Of a stretch of DNA of 64,000 bases, positions 40,557-48,695 are shown piece by piece; position 1 is the stretch's first letter, and the number at the start of each line of letters is the position of its first letter. This stretch comes from Pseudomonas purpurea (GTDB lineage: Bacteria; Pseudomonadota; Gammaproteobacteria; Pseudomonadales; Pseudomonadaceae). Both the position numbers and the translations under genes were made by a program. The notes under the pieces are model-generated. The model saw only the letters and a program-made list of their open reading frames with translations. It was not told where the DNA came from and searched no databases. Location: positions 5,596,001 through 5,660,000 of the forward strand of contig NZ_CP150918.1 in NCBI RefSeq assembly GCF_039908635.1. The letters run 5' to 3'.

Positions 40557-41297
40557 ATGCGTGCATGGATTGGCATGATGGCCCTGGCCTGCGCGTTTGG
40601 CGCGCAGGCGGCCCCGAAAGTCGCGGTCGCGGACCTGGCGTATCAGGAACGTGTGGAGCAGTACATCCACATCGTTTCGGCGCAAAACAACTACCGCGAA
40701 GGCTATTACAGCTCCAGCGGTTCCTCGAGCTACAACGAGCTTGAGGCCACCAGCAGCTACATCGAGCAGGGCGAACTGCGCAAGTTCACCGGCGACATCA
40801 AGGGCGAGATTCTGCGCACCGGCATGTTCCAGCTGGTGCAGGGCTCGCCTCACACCGCGTCCTCCAAGGGTGACGTCTATGACGTGATCAAGCGGATCAA
40901 GGCCGGTAGCTTCAAGGGTGCCGACTACGTGCTGTTTGGCACGGTGTCGGACATCGACTTCACCCGCGACATCACCTCGCTGGCCAACACCGACAGCTAC
41001 TCGGCGATTCTGGGCTTGAGCCTGGTGGCGGATTTCAGCCTCATCAACACCAAAACCTTCGAAATCACCTCGGCGTTCACCGCCATGGGTGACGGACAAG
41101 ACACCAAGCTGGTGAACAGCGAAGACGTCAAAGTCTCGCTGAACCGCCCACGGGTGGTGCGTGATGTGTCCAAGTCGCTGGGTGAGGACGTGGCGCGTCA
41201 GTTGAGCGAACAACTGGGTGGCGGTAGCGCGCAACCGGGCCAAGCCCCGCTGCGCAACAACCTGCCACGGGATACGGCGCCGGTTATCCTGCGCTAA
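40557..41297 (+). CDS. CsgG/LpoB-like periplasmic protein
   Basis: A 246-residue protein with a signal peptide (MRAWIGMMALACAFGAQAAP) but no lipobox, so probably soluble periplasmic. The body has LRKFTGDIKGEILRTGMFQL and GADYVLFGTVSDIDFTRDIT, resembling the CsgG/LpoB fold of the gene before it, from which it is separated by three bases. The C-terminal tail is disordered (GGGSAQPGQAPLRNN). Probably works with its LpoB-like neighbour. Function unknown. Confidence 0.78.
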   Translation: MRAWIGMMALACAFGAQAAPKVAVADLAYQERVEQYIHIVSAQNNYREGYYSSSGSSSYNELEATSSYIEQGELRKFTGDIKGEILRTGMFQLVQGSPHTASSKGDVYDVIKRIKAGSFKGADYVLFGTVSDIDFTRDITSLANTDSYSAILGLSLVADFSLINTKTFEITSAFTAMGDGQDTKLVNSEDVKVSLNRPRVVRDVSKSLGEDVARQLSEQLGGGSAQPGQAPLRNNLPRDTAPVILR

Positions 41298-41310
41298 TCC
41301 CCGGAAATGA

Positions 41311-41509
41311 AAAAGGCGACCCCAAAGGGTTAATGCTTGTCAGTTAAGAGTTTGAGCACTGCAATCCTTGTGGGAGCGGGCTTACTCGCGAAAGCGGCGT
41401 CACAGTCAACATTGATGTTGAATGCAATGCCCTCTTCGCGAGCAAGCCCGCTCCCACAGGTTACGTGCCTTAACTGACTGGCATTAACCTCAAAGGGTCG
41501 CCTTTTTTT
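41311..41509 (+). terminator. Terminator of the lipoprotein operon, split by an inserted element
   Basis: Left arm AAAAGGCGACCC at 41311-41322 and right arm GGGTCGCCTTTTTTT at 41495-41509 would form a compact hairpin with loop CAAA if the 156-base insert plus one copy of the 12-base target repeat were removed. The insertion has moved the arms about 170 bases apart, so folding and termination may be weakened. The T run could serve the plus strand only. Confidence 0.75.
41331..41486. mobile_element. 156-bp MITE with IS4-like ends and a REP pair inside
   Basis: Ends are inverted repeats: TAATGCTTGTCAGTTAAG on the left and, in reverse complement, TAATGCCAGTCAGTTAAG on the right (two mismatches). 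The IS4 end as I recall it is TAATGCCGATCAGTTAAG. Flanks are a 12-base direct repeat, ACCCCAAAGGGT at 41319-41330 and ACCTCAAAGGGT at 41487-41498, one mismatch, within the 11-13 bases IS4 duplicates. No transposase is present, so it must move in trans. The interior (41367-41459) holds two inverted REP copies. Confidence 0.75.
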
Positions 41510-41519
41510 GCCTGACGGT

Positions 41520-42152
41520 TTACACCACCGCCCTGCGCAATGTCGCCATGAACGCCGCCGCGCCGACGAACAGCCCGGCAAAGGTGCGGTTCATGCGTTT
41601 TTGCTGTTTGGGTGTGCGCAACAGGCGCAAGACCTTGGACGCCAGCCCGGTGTAGCCGGCCATCACCACCAGGTCGACACAGATCATGGTCACGCCAAGA
41701 ATCAGGTACTGACTCACCAGCGGCGCGTGTGGGTCGATGAACTGTGGCAGCACGGCCAGCATGAACACCAGCGCCTTGGGGTTGCTGATGTTGACCAGGA
41801 AGCCGCGAAACACCAGCGCCAGTGGTTTGCCGATCGGGCGGATCGCCGCGTCATCGCTCAAGTCGCTCGGCAACGCGCGCCACTGCTTGATCGCCAGATA
41901 AATCAGGTAGGCCACGCCAAACCATTTGATCGCATAGAACGCTGTGGAGGACGCCGCGAGGATCGCGCCGACACCGGCGGCCACGATTGCGATCTGCATC
42001 GCCAGACCCAGTTGCAGGCCCAGGGCATTCCAGTAACCGCGCCAGAAACCGTACTGCAAACCGCAGGACATCGACGCAATGGCGCCCGCACCTGGGGAAA
42101 GACTGATCACCCAGCAGGCGGCAAAAAACGCCAGCCATGTTTCAAGCACCAT
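41520..42152 (-). CDS. LysE/RhtB-family amino acid exporter
   Basis: A 210-residue inner-membrane protein beginning MVLETWLAFFAACWVISLSP with the family motif SPGAGAIASMSCGLQYGFWR near residue 20 (GPGP-like region) and about six helices. The segment GFLVNISNPKALVFMLAVLP is the second conserved LysE motif. It exports an amino acid or related metabolite; substrate unknown. Convergent with the LpoB-like operon. Confidence 0.9.
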   Translation of the reverse strand: MVLETWLAFFAACWVISLSPGAGAIASMSCGLQYGFWRGYWNALGLQLGLAMQIAIVAAGVGAILAASSTAFYAIKWFGVAYLIYLAIKQWRALPSDLSDDAAIRPIGKPLALVFRGFLVNISNPKALVFMLAVLPQFIDPHAPLVSQYLILGVTMICVDLVVMAGYTGLASKVLRLLRTPKQQKRMNRTFAGLFVGAAAFMATLRRAVV

Positions 42153-42255
42153 CGCACACCTCGACTCAGACTCGTTGTAGACGTCTAAACTAATGCGCCT
42201 TCCGGCCGATGACTACCGTTTTTTGTAGGACAAGTCGCTGTTTATGACGGCTGCC

Positions 42256-42362
42256 CCCTTCGCGAGCAGGCTCGCGCCCACATTGGATCTTCAGTGGACA
42301 GGGCAATTGTGAACAGCGGCAAACTGCTGTGGGAGCGAGCCTGCTCGCGAAAGCGGTGCGTC
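42256..42362. repeat. REP pair upstream of the LysE-type gene
   Basis: Left element CTTCGCGAGCAGGCTCGCGC, right inverted element TGTGGGAGCGAGCCTGCTCG with CGAAAGCGG behind it. They occupy most of the 236-base gap to the MscS-like gene. Nothing else is seen there. Confidence 0.75.
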
Positions 42363-42388
42363 AGGCACCGCTTTGCAGGAGGTAACGC

Positions 42389-42970
42389 CTACTTTTCAAA
42401 ACCGCTGGAAGGGAAAACATCCGTACCGCGCCAGCGTCGAACCGAACGCTGGAAGAACAGGCTGTTGGGCACCTGGACCATTACGCTGCCGGTGCCGAGT
42501 TCTTCAGCTTCGATCAACGTGGTGTACAGCAGATTGATCGCCACCACCCGGCCTTTGACGCCAGGCTTGTCGAGGGTGTCCACCAACTCGACCACATCAC
42601 CGATACGGAAGGGCCCGACGGTGAAGATCAAAATGGCGCACAACAGATTGGAGAGCACGCTCCACATGGCGAAGAACGCCACCGCCGCCACGGCCACAAA
42701 ACCGGACAACGCGGTCCAGAGTACCGTGGCCGAAACGCCCAGGCGTTCGAGCACGAAGATCAGCGCGCTGCCCATGATCAGCCAGCGCAAGCCGCCGCGC
42801 AGCGGCAACAACAACTGCGGCGGAAACGGGTAGCGCTCGCCCAGCCGGGTCAGGACCTTGGCAATGAAGCGTTGCGCCAGGTAGCCCGCCAGCAGGATCA
42901 GCAGGATTTGCAGAGCGAGCCACAGCGGCTCGACCCACATCGCCGGCACCGGCAGCGCGAAGGCCTCCAT
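42389..42970 (-). CDS. Small MscS-family mechanosensitive channel protein
   Basis: A 193-residue protein with three to four helices (LWLALQILLILLAGYLAQRF; LRWLIMGSALIFVLERLGVS; TVLWTALSGFVAVAAVAFFA) and the pore-helix/beta region SNLLCAILIFTVGPFRIGDV followed by VELVDTLDKPGVKGRVVAIN, as in MscS. The carboxy domain is truncated relative to full MscS (286 residues). Its ATG overlaps the ABC-F stop as TGATG. Probably an osmotic release valve; minimal size leaves some doubt. Confidence 0.85.
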   Translation of the reverse strand: MEAFALPVPAMWVEPLWLALQILLILLAGYLAQRFIAKVLTRLGERYPFPPQLLLPLRGGLRWLIMGSALIFVLERLGVSATVLWTALSGFVAVAAVAFFAMWSVLSNLLCAILIFTVGPFRIGDVVELVDTLDKPGVKGRVVAINLLYTTLIEAEELGTGSVMVQVPNSLFFQRSVRRWRGTDVFPSSGFEK

Positions 42971-44880
42971 CAGGACAGCGCCTCCAGCTCCGCCTGCATG
43001 CTTTCGAGCACTTCCAGGGCTTCCATCCAGCTCTCTTCCAGCTCACCTTCGCGAACCTTGAGCCTGGCCTGTTCGGCCAACAGATCACGCAACTCATCCT
43101 TGCGGGCGGCTTCGTAGACGGCGCTGTCGCCGAGGCTGGCTTCGATCTTCGCGAGTTTTTCGTGCAGCTTGCCCAGTTCGGCTTCGAGCTTGTCGGCTTC
43201 GCGCTTGTGCGGTGCCAGTTGCTGACGCAACGCAGCAGCGGCCTGGCGCTGGGCTTTCTTGTCGGTCTTGTCCGGGTTGACCGGCGTGGTGCTCACCGGC
43301 GCATTGCGCTGGCGATACTCGACCAGCCAACGGGCGTAGTCTTCCAGATCGCCGTCGAACTCTTCGACTTTGCCATCGGCCACCAGGAAAAAGTTATCCG
43401 TGGTGCTTTTGAGCAGGTGACGGTCGTGGGAAACCACCAGTACCGCGCCACTGAACTCTTGCAGGGCCATGGTCAGCGCCAGGCGCATTTCCAGGTCCAG
43501 GTGGTTGGTCGGTTCGTCGAGCAGCAACAGGTTCGGGCGGTCCCAGGCGATCAACGCCAGTGCCAGACGCGCCTTTTCGCCACCGGAGAAGTTCAACACC
43601 GGTTCGTCGATGCGCGCACCCCGGAAGTCGAAACCGCCGAGGAAGTCGCGCAGGGTCTGCTCGCGCTCGGTCGGCGCCAGACGCTGCAAGTGCAGCAGCG
43701 GGCTGGCCTTGGAGTCCAGCGAGTCCAGCTGATGCTGGGCGAAGTAGCCCACCACCGTGTTCTCGCCACGGGTCAGCCGGCCGGCCAGCGGCTCCAGCTC
43801 ACCCGAGAGGTTTTTGATCAGCGTCGACTTGCCCGCACCGTTGGGGCCGAGCAGGCCGATCCGCGCGCCAGGGGTCAGTTGCAGCTTGACCTTCTCCAGG
43901 ATGGTCTTGTCGCCATAACCCAGGCGAGCATCGGAGAGGTCGATCAACGGGCTGGAAATCTTCGTCGACTCGCGGAACACGAAATCGAACGGCGAATCGA
44001 CGTGGGCAGCGGACAGCTCTTCCATCCGCTCCAGCGCCTTGATCCGGCTCTGGGCCTGACGGGCCTTGGTGGCCTGGGCCTTGAAGCGGGCGATGTAGCT
44101 TTCCATGTGCGCACGTTGCGCCTGTTGCTTCTCGTAGGCCTGTTGCTGCTGGGCCAGACGGTCGGCACGGGCACGTTCGAACGCCGAGTAGCCACCGCGG
44201 TACAGCGTGATCTTGCGTTGATCGACGTGGGCCACGTGATCGACCACGGCGTCGAGGAAATCCCGGTCGTGGGAAATCAGCAGCAAGGTGCCGGGATAGC
44301 TCTTGAGCCACTCTTCAAGCCAGATAATGGCGTCGAGGTCCAAGTGGTTGGTCGGTTCATCGAGCAGCAACAGGTCCGACGGGCACATCAGTGCCTGCGC
44401 CAGGTTCAGACGCATCCGCCAGCCACCGGAGAAATCTCCGACCGGGCGATCCATCTGTTCGTTGGTGAACCCCAGCCCTGCGAGCAGCTTGCGCGCCCGG
44501 GCGTCGGCGGTGTAACCGTCGGCGCTGTCGAGTTCGGAGTGGTAGCGGGCCTGCGCAGCACCGTCATGGGCGGCTTCGGCTGCCGCCAGGTCGTGTTGCA
44601 CCTGACGCAGGCGCAGGTCGCCATCGAGCACGTAGTCGACCGCCAGGCGCTCGAGCGTGTCGATCTCCTGACGCATGTGGGCGATGCGCCAGTCGGCCGG
44701 CAGGAAGCAATCACCCGAGTCCGGGTGCAGGTCGCCCAGGAGCAAGGCGAACAGGCTCGATTTGCCGGCGCCGTTGGCACCGATAAGGCCGGCTTTGTGG
44801 CCGGCGTGCAGGGTCAGCTCGGCGTCTTCTAGCAGACGTTGCGGGCCACGCTGTAAAGTCAGGTTCTGAAGTCGAATCAT
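42970..44880 (-). CDS. ABC-F family ATPase (YheS-like)
   Basis: A 636-residue soluble protein with two ABC domains. Domain 1: Walker A GLIGANGAGKSSLFALL, signature DFSGGWRMRLNLAQAL, Walker B LLLLDEPTNHLDLDA. Domain 2: GLLGPNGAGKSTLIKNL, NFSGGEKARLALALIA, LLLLDEPTNHLDLEM. The linker (about 240-310) and a lysine-rich C-terminal coiled coil (about 520-636) are typical of YheS. ABC-F proteins bind the ribosomal E site and help stalled translation. ATG 44880 was chosen over an upstream ATG because it starts the conserved MIRLQNLTLQRG. Confidence 0.95.
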   Translation of the reverse strand: MIRLQNLTLQRGPQRLLEDAELTLHAGHKAGLIGANGAGKSSLFALLLGDLHPDSGDCFLPADWRIAHMRQEIDTLERLAVDYVLDGDLRLRQVQHDLAAAEAAHDGAAQARYHSELDSADGYTADARARKLLAGLGFTNEQMDRPVGDFSGGWRMRLNLAQALMCPSDLLLLDEPTNHLDLDAIIWLEEWLKSYPGTLLLISHDRDFLDAVVDHVAHVDQRKITLYRGGYSAFERARADRLAQQQQAYEKQQAQRAHMESYIARFKAQATKARQAQSRIKALERMEELSAAHVDSPFDFVFRESTKISSPLIDLSDARLGYGDKTILEKVKLQLTPGARIGLLGPNGAGKSTLIKNLSGELEPLAGRLTRGENTVVGYFAQHQLDSLDSKASPLLHLQRLAPTEREQTLRDFLGGFDFRGARIDEPVLNFSGGEKARLALALIAWDRPNLLLLDEPTNHLDLEMRLALTMALQEFSGAVLVVSHDRHLLKSTTDNFFLVADGKVEEFDGDLEDYARWLVEYRQRNAPVSTTPVNPDKTDKKAQRQAAAALRQQLAPHKREADKLEAELGKLHEKLAKIEASLGDSAVYEAARKDELRDLLAEQARLKVREGELEESWMEALEVLESMQAELEALS

Positions 44881-44930
44881 AATGGCGGCGGAGTCTACCA
44901 GCTTCGCTCGCAACTGGCGCGAGTAGGAAT

Positions 44931-45395
44931 ATGTCCTCTGACCTGTGGAGCTTCACCCTCAAGATTTACGCCCGCCCGGACGTTGAAAAGGCCTGCCTGG
45001 GATTGCAAGCGCACGGCGCCAATGTCTGTCTGCTGCTGTGTGCGCTGTGGCTCGGCCAACGGGGCGTGGTCTGCAATGAACCGCGCCTGCAAGCCCTTCG
45101 GCAGTTGGCCGGGGCCTGGCATGACGAGGTGGTGCAACCCCTTCGGCAACTGCGCACGCAATGGAAAGCCGCCGCCCTTGAGGACGTCGAGCTGGGTACG
45201 TTACGAGAGCAGGTCAAGGCGCTGGAGCTGGAAGCCGAGCGGCAACTGTTGTTGCGCCTGGAGAACGCGGCGCAGGCGTGGCCGCAGGATCAGGCTGAGG
45301 ATTCAGTCATTTGGCTGTTGAGGCTGGCGGCCGAGGCTGGCCACCTGAACCGCGACGCGCTGCATCAGCTGCACGTCGCGGTGTCCGGCACTTAG
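44931..45395 (+). CDS. TIGR02444 (DUF2390) family protein
   Basis: A 154-residue helical protein starting MSSDLWSFTLKIYARPDVEK with GANVCLLLCALWLGQRGVVC. It has the size and motif pattern of TIGR02444, usually located beside the yheS gene in gammaproteobacteria. Function unknown. Its last four bases overlap the end of algP on the other strand. It diverges from the ABC-F gene. Confidence 0.88.
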   Translation: MSSDLWSFTLKIYARPDVEKACLGLQAHGANVCLLLCALWLGQRGVVCNEPRLQALRQLAGAWHDEVVQPLRQLRTQWKAAALEDVELGTLREQVKALELEAERQLLLRLENAAQAWPQDQAEDSVIWLLRLAAEAGHLNRDALHQLHVAVSGT

Positions 45396-46345
45396 GAAGC
45401 GCTGGTCGGGTTGCTGCTGGTGGCGGCAGCCGCTGGAGTAGCGGCGGGTGCAGCGGGTGCTGGCGATGCGGCAGGCGCCGGTGTCGCTGGCTTCGCGGCA
45501 GCGGTAGCCGGTTTGGCAGCGGCAGGCTTGGCAACCACTGGCTTTTTCACGGCCGGTTTGGCCGCAGGCTTGGTTGCAGGTTTTGCGGCAGCGGGTTTCG
45601 CAGCAGCAGGTTTGGCCGGTGCTTTGGCAGCAGGTTTGGCGGCGGCTTTAGCCACGGCCGGTTTTGCCACTGGCTTGGCCGCTGGTTTTGCAGCAGCGGT
45701 TTTTGCCGCGGGTTTGCTCGCCGCTGCTTTTGCAGCCACTGGCTTGGCAGCAGCAGGTTTGGCAGCAGGGGTTTTAACGGCAGGTTTTGCGGCGCTGGCT
45801 GCGGCTGGTTTTTTTACCGCGGGTTTGGCGGCAGGTTTGCCTGGTGCTTTAACCGGCGCTTTGGCGGCAGGTTTTGCAGCGGCCCTGGCCGGCGCTTTAG
45901 CAGCAGGTTTCTTGGCAGCAACCGCCGTTGCGGCGGGCTTGGCCGAACGCAGGGTCAACACCTTGCCGACGGCTTCTTTCACACGACCAACACCCTGGGC
46001 CAGTTTCAGGCTTTCCTGGGCATCACGCTTGAGTTGCAGAATGTAGGTGCGGGTCTCGGACTGACGATCCTTCAGCGCATCGAGCAACTCTTCGAGCTCT
46101 TTCACTGCGTCCTTGGCCTTGGCCTGTGCCTTGGCTTTGCCGGCCGCTGCTGCGTCCTGCAATTTGGTGCGCGACTTGTGCAGTTTTTCCTGTGCTTTAC
46201 CGCGTTGCTTTTCCAGTTTGGCGAGCAGTTTTTCAGCATCAGCCAAGGCTTGGGAACAAGCGTTTTCCAAATGTTCGAGCAGGCTGCCCGAGAGCTGTTG
46301 GAGTAAGTGCAACGGAGTGTTTACGGGCTTCTTGGGGGCCGACAT
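45392..46345 (-). CDS. algP: AlgP (AlgR3), histone H1-like regulator with KPAA repeats
   Basis: A 317-residue protein. Residues 1-130 form a helical domain (HLLQQLSGSLLEHLENACSQ; QRGKAQEKLHKSRTKLQDAA; DAVKELEELLDALKDRQSET). From about 140 to 290 there are dozens of A-K-P-A-A tetra- or pentapeptide repeats such as KPAAKTAAAKPAAKPVAKPA, a lysine-rich tail like histone H1. AlgP was found as a regulator of algD in P. aeruginosa and likely binds DNA non-specifically. Its repeat DNA (about 45430-45935) is prone to length change. Tail-to-tail overlap with the DUF2390 gene. Confidence 0.93.
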   Translation of the reverse strand: MSAPKKPVNTPLHLLQQLSGSLLEHLENACSQALADAEKLLAKLEKQRGKAQEKLHKSRTKLQDAAAAGKAKAQAKAKDAVKELEELLDALKDRQSETRTYILQLKRDAQESLKLAQGVGRVKEAVGKVLTLRSAKPAATAVAAKKPAAKAPARAAAKPAAKAPVKAPGKPAAKPAVKKPAAASAAKPAVKTPAAKPAAAKPVAAKAAASKPAAKTAAAKPAAKPVAKPAVAKAAAKPAAKAPAKPAAAKPAAAKPATKPAAKPAVKKPVVAKPAAAKPATAAAKPATPAPAASPAPAAPAATPAAAATSSNPTSAS

Positions 46346-46537
46346 GGTTTACCTCCTGGCTGACGTGAGTGCGGCTCATACTAGACCTCTGCTGCTACCG
46401 CCGCTAGGTGATGTTGACAGTATCCAGGACGTTGCGTTGCAACGGACCGAAAATGTTCTGCGCATACGGCAAAGCAGTTCACCGGTGAGCGCATTCACAC
46501 TGGCATAATCCCCCGCATCTCAGGCCGGAGAGTGCCC

Positions 46538-47203
46538 ATGTCGCGTTACCTTTTTTTATCCCTGTGCGTGTTTTTTTCCGTTGCTCACGCGGCCGAAAAA
46601 ACCGCCGAAAACGATGCCCATGATCTTGCCTACAGCCTGGGCGCAAGCCTGGGTGAGCGCTTGCGCCAAGAGGTGCCCGACTTGCAGATTCAGGCGTTGG
46701 TGGACGGATTGAAACAGGCTTATCAAGGCAAGCCCCTGGCCTTGAAGGACGAACGTATCGAGCAGATTCTCGCTGAACACGAAGCGCAGGTTGCGGAAAA
46801 ACCGGCAGTGCCGCAAAGCGAAATCGCCCTCGAAAAAGAACGCCGCTTCATGGAGGCGGAGAAAGCCAAACCGGGTGTTCGCGAACTCGCCGATGGCATC
46901 CTGCTGACCGAGGAAGCACCCGGCACCGGCGTCAAGGCCGGACCAAACGGACGCGTGCAAGTGCGCTACATCGGACGACTGCCGGACGGTACGGTGTTCG
47001 ACCAGAACAGCCAGGCGCAGTGGTTCAGCCTCGACAGCGTGATCAGCGGCTGGCGCAGTGCGCTTCCACAGATGCCGGTGGGTGCGAAGTGGCGGTTGGT
47101 GATTCCTTCGGCGCAAGCTTATGGCGCGGACGGTGCGGGCGATCTCATCGCGCCTTACACCCCGCTGGTCTTCGAAATCGAGTTGCTGGGCGCAACGGGC
47201 TGA
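46538..47203 (+). CDS. FKBP-type peptidyl-prolyl isomerase (FkpA/Mip-like)
   Basis: ATG 46538, after GGAGAGTGCCC, gives 221 residues with a signal peptide (MSRYLFLSLCVFFSVAHAAE). An N-terminal helical dimerisation region (about 25-125) precedes the FKBP domain with VQVRYIGRLPDGTVFDQNSQ, SVISGWRSALPQMPVGAKWR and IPSAQAYGADGAGDLIAPYT. It is a periplasmic folding helper. Some conserved active-site aromatic residues differ (QAQWFSLDSVI), common in divergent FkpA proteins. A possible -10 CATAAT lies near 46504. Confidence 0.9.
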   Translation: MSRYLFLSLCVFFSVAHAAEKTAENDAHDLAYSLGASLGERLRQEVPDLQIQALVDGLKQAYQGKPLALKDERIEQILAEHEAQVAEKPAVPQSEIALEKERRFMEAEKAKPGVRELADGILLTEEAPGTGVKAGPNGRVQVRYIGRLPDGTVFDQNSQAQWFSLDSVISGWRSALPQMPVGAKWRLVIPSAQAYGADGAGDLIAPYTPLVFEIELLGATG

Positions 47204-47270
47204 GAAACCCCGAGAACGAAAAACGGCGCGCATGGCGCACCGTTTTCAGGGTGTTGCAGACAGGCAGCAC

Positions 47271-47729
47271 TCAGGCCTGAACCGGAGCTTCTTCCTTGTG
47301 AGCGGTGTGCAGCACTTCGATCAGGCAGTCTTCCAGTTCGAAGCGTTCGTGCAACAGGCCGCCCAGCTTCTTGAACTCTTCGGCGACGCATTTGCCCGCA
47401 TCGCAGAGGTCGTTGAACGCCAGGAGCTTCTCAGTGATGACGTCGATGCGCGGGTAGATCGTTTCGGCCAGTTCCAACCCTCGGGTGTCCCCAAAAGCCT
47501 TGGCTTCACCGGTCAGTTGTTCGTAGATCTCGAAGTGCCCGGCCGACACGTAGTCAACCAGTACGCCGCAAAATTCCTGCAAGGGCTTTCGGGTCTCTGC
47601 CAGCGCTTCTGGCTTGGCGCCGAGAGCATCATAGGCCCGAACCAGTTCGTGACGCTCCTGCAACCAGCGGTCGATCAGCAGATGCACTCCACCCCAGCGT
47701 TCCTGAGCATTCTGACAACTTTCGAGCAT
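47271..47729 (-). CDS. algQ: AlgQ / Rsd anti-sigma70 regulator
   Basis: From ATG 47729 ([20 protein letters not shown]) this is 152 residues; a start nine codons upstream is possible but the region before M is not conserved-looking. It has the four-helix Rsd/AlgQ fold: [56 protein letters not shown]. AlgQ binds region 4 of sigma70 and, in P. aeruginosa, affects alginate, ndk and siderophore genes. It lies downstream of dsb on the same strand. Confidence 0.95.
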   Translation of the reverse strand: MLESCQNAQERWGGVHLLIDRWLQERHELVRAYDALGAKPEALAETRKPLQEFCGVLVDYVSAGHFEIYEQLTGEAKAFGDTRGLELAETIYPRIDVITEKLLAFNDLCDAGKCVAEEFKKLGGLLHERFELEDCLIEVLHTAHKEEAPVQA

Positions 47730-47908
47730 GGTGATCTCTCTTCCCTTGTGGGTCATGCTGCCCTAGACCTGCCGCCGGATTCGAAAGATCGGGATTCGGT
47801 CAGGAAGAGCGCCATCGAGCAACATAATTCCAGTGACACGTGCGGGCCAGATTATGCCCGCACGACAACAGCTTCAAGTTACGCAGGAGATAATGTTCAT
47901 ACAAGTGT

Positions 47909-48460
47909 TTAATCGGCCACTACCGCCCCATGCGACGACTCGCCGCTGGCTGGCCGACGAACAGCAGGCCAGAGATGGCGCAACAGTTGGCAGCCCGCCA
48001 GAACCGTCATGCCGACAAAGAACAGCAGGCTCCACTCCGGCACGCTGAGGTCGAACAGCGTCCAGCTGATTTCCGTGCAATCAGCCATGCCCTTGAAGGC
48101 CCGCGTCACCACACACAACCAGGGCATATCGACGAAGACCGCCTCTTGGCTGGAGAGACACCCTCTCAGTTGCTGCGCCGGGTCACTTTGCAGCAACACC
48201 TGTCGCGAGGCCGTCAGCATCCCGCCCAGGCAACTGAGCAAGCCAAGCAACCAGTAGAAGCCACTGCCCCGTCGCCGAGGCCCGTGCAAGGTGGCCACCA
48301 GGCAGGCGATCGTAAATATCATCAGACAATAGCGCTGCACACTGCACAGCGAGCAAGGCACCAGCCCGACCGCATATTCCAGATAATACGAGGCGCCCAA
48401 GGCCAGGCTTGCGGCAATGAAAGCCATGAAAAACAAGGGACGTGAGCTGGCCAAAGACAT
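47909..48460 (-). CDS. dsbB: Disulfide bond formation protein, DsbB/DsbH family
   Basis: A 183-residue four-helix inner-membrane protein. The quinone-side pair lies in LVPCSLCSVQRYC and the periplasmic loop pair in LRGCLSSQEAV and PWLCVVTRAFKGMADCTEIS. It reoxidises DsbA with ubiquinone. In this position of the Pseudomonas chromosome (between hemY and algQ) the gene is usually called dsbB1 or dsbH. A hairpin precedes it upstream of 48654. Confidence 0.9.
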   Translation of the reverse strand: MSLASSRPLFFMAFIAASLALGASYYLEYAVGLVPCSLCSVQRYCLMIFTIACLVATLHGPRRRGSGFYWLLGLLSCLGGMLTASRQVLLQSDPAQQLRGCLSSQEAVFVDMPWLCVVTRAFKGMADCTEISWTLFDLSVPEWSLLFFVGMTVLAGCQLLRHLWPAVRRPASGESSHGAVVAD

Positions 48461-48653
48461 GGCGTATCCGTAACAGAAGAGACAGGCAGTTACGGTAGAG
48501 GAAAGCCCGGCGGCCTTTCAAGGCAAGCCCCTGCCGACACTTCGCCAAGGGTGTAGGGAAATCCCGACGCTAACCCGAGGACTGAATGTAGTCGTCTGTA
48601 AGACGCTGCCTTCATGGGTGGGGACGGGTAAAAAATCTGCGAGGCCAGAGCGA

Positions 48654-48686
48654 CGGGCTGCCCGGTCAGATGATCCGGGCAGCCCG
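48654..48686 (-). terminator. Hairpin after hemY
   Basis: Twelve-base perfect arms CGGGCTGCCCGG and CCGGGCAGCCCG with a nine-base loop, ten bases past the hemY stop. There is no long T run, so termination is likely but not certain. Confidence 0.55.
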
Positions 48687-48695
48687 CCTCCAGCG

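Noticed and set aside
45311..46306. Gly/Phe/Arg-rich plus-strand frame opposite algP
   Set aside because: Mirror of the KPAA repeats; repeats make every frame open.
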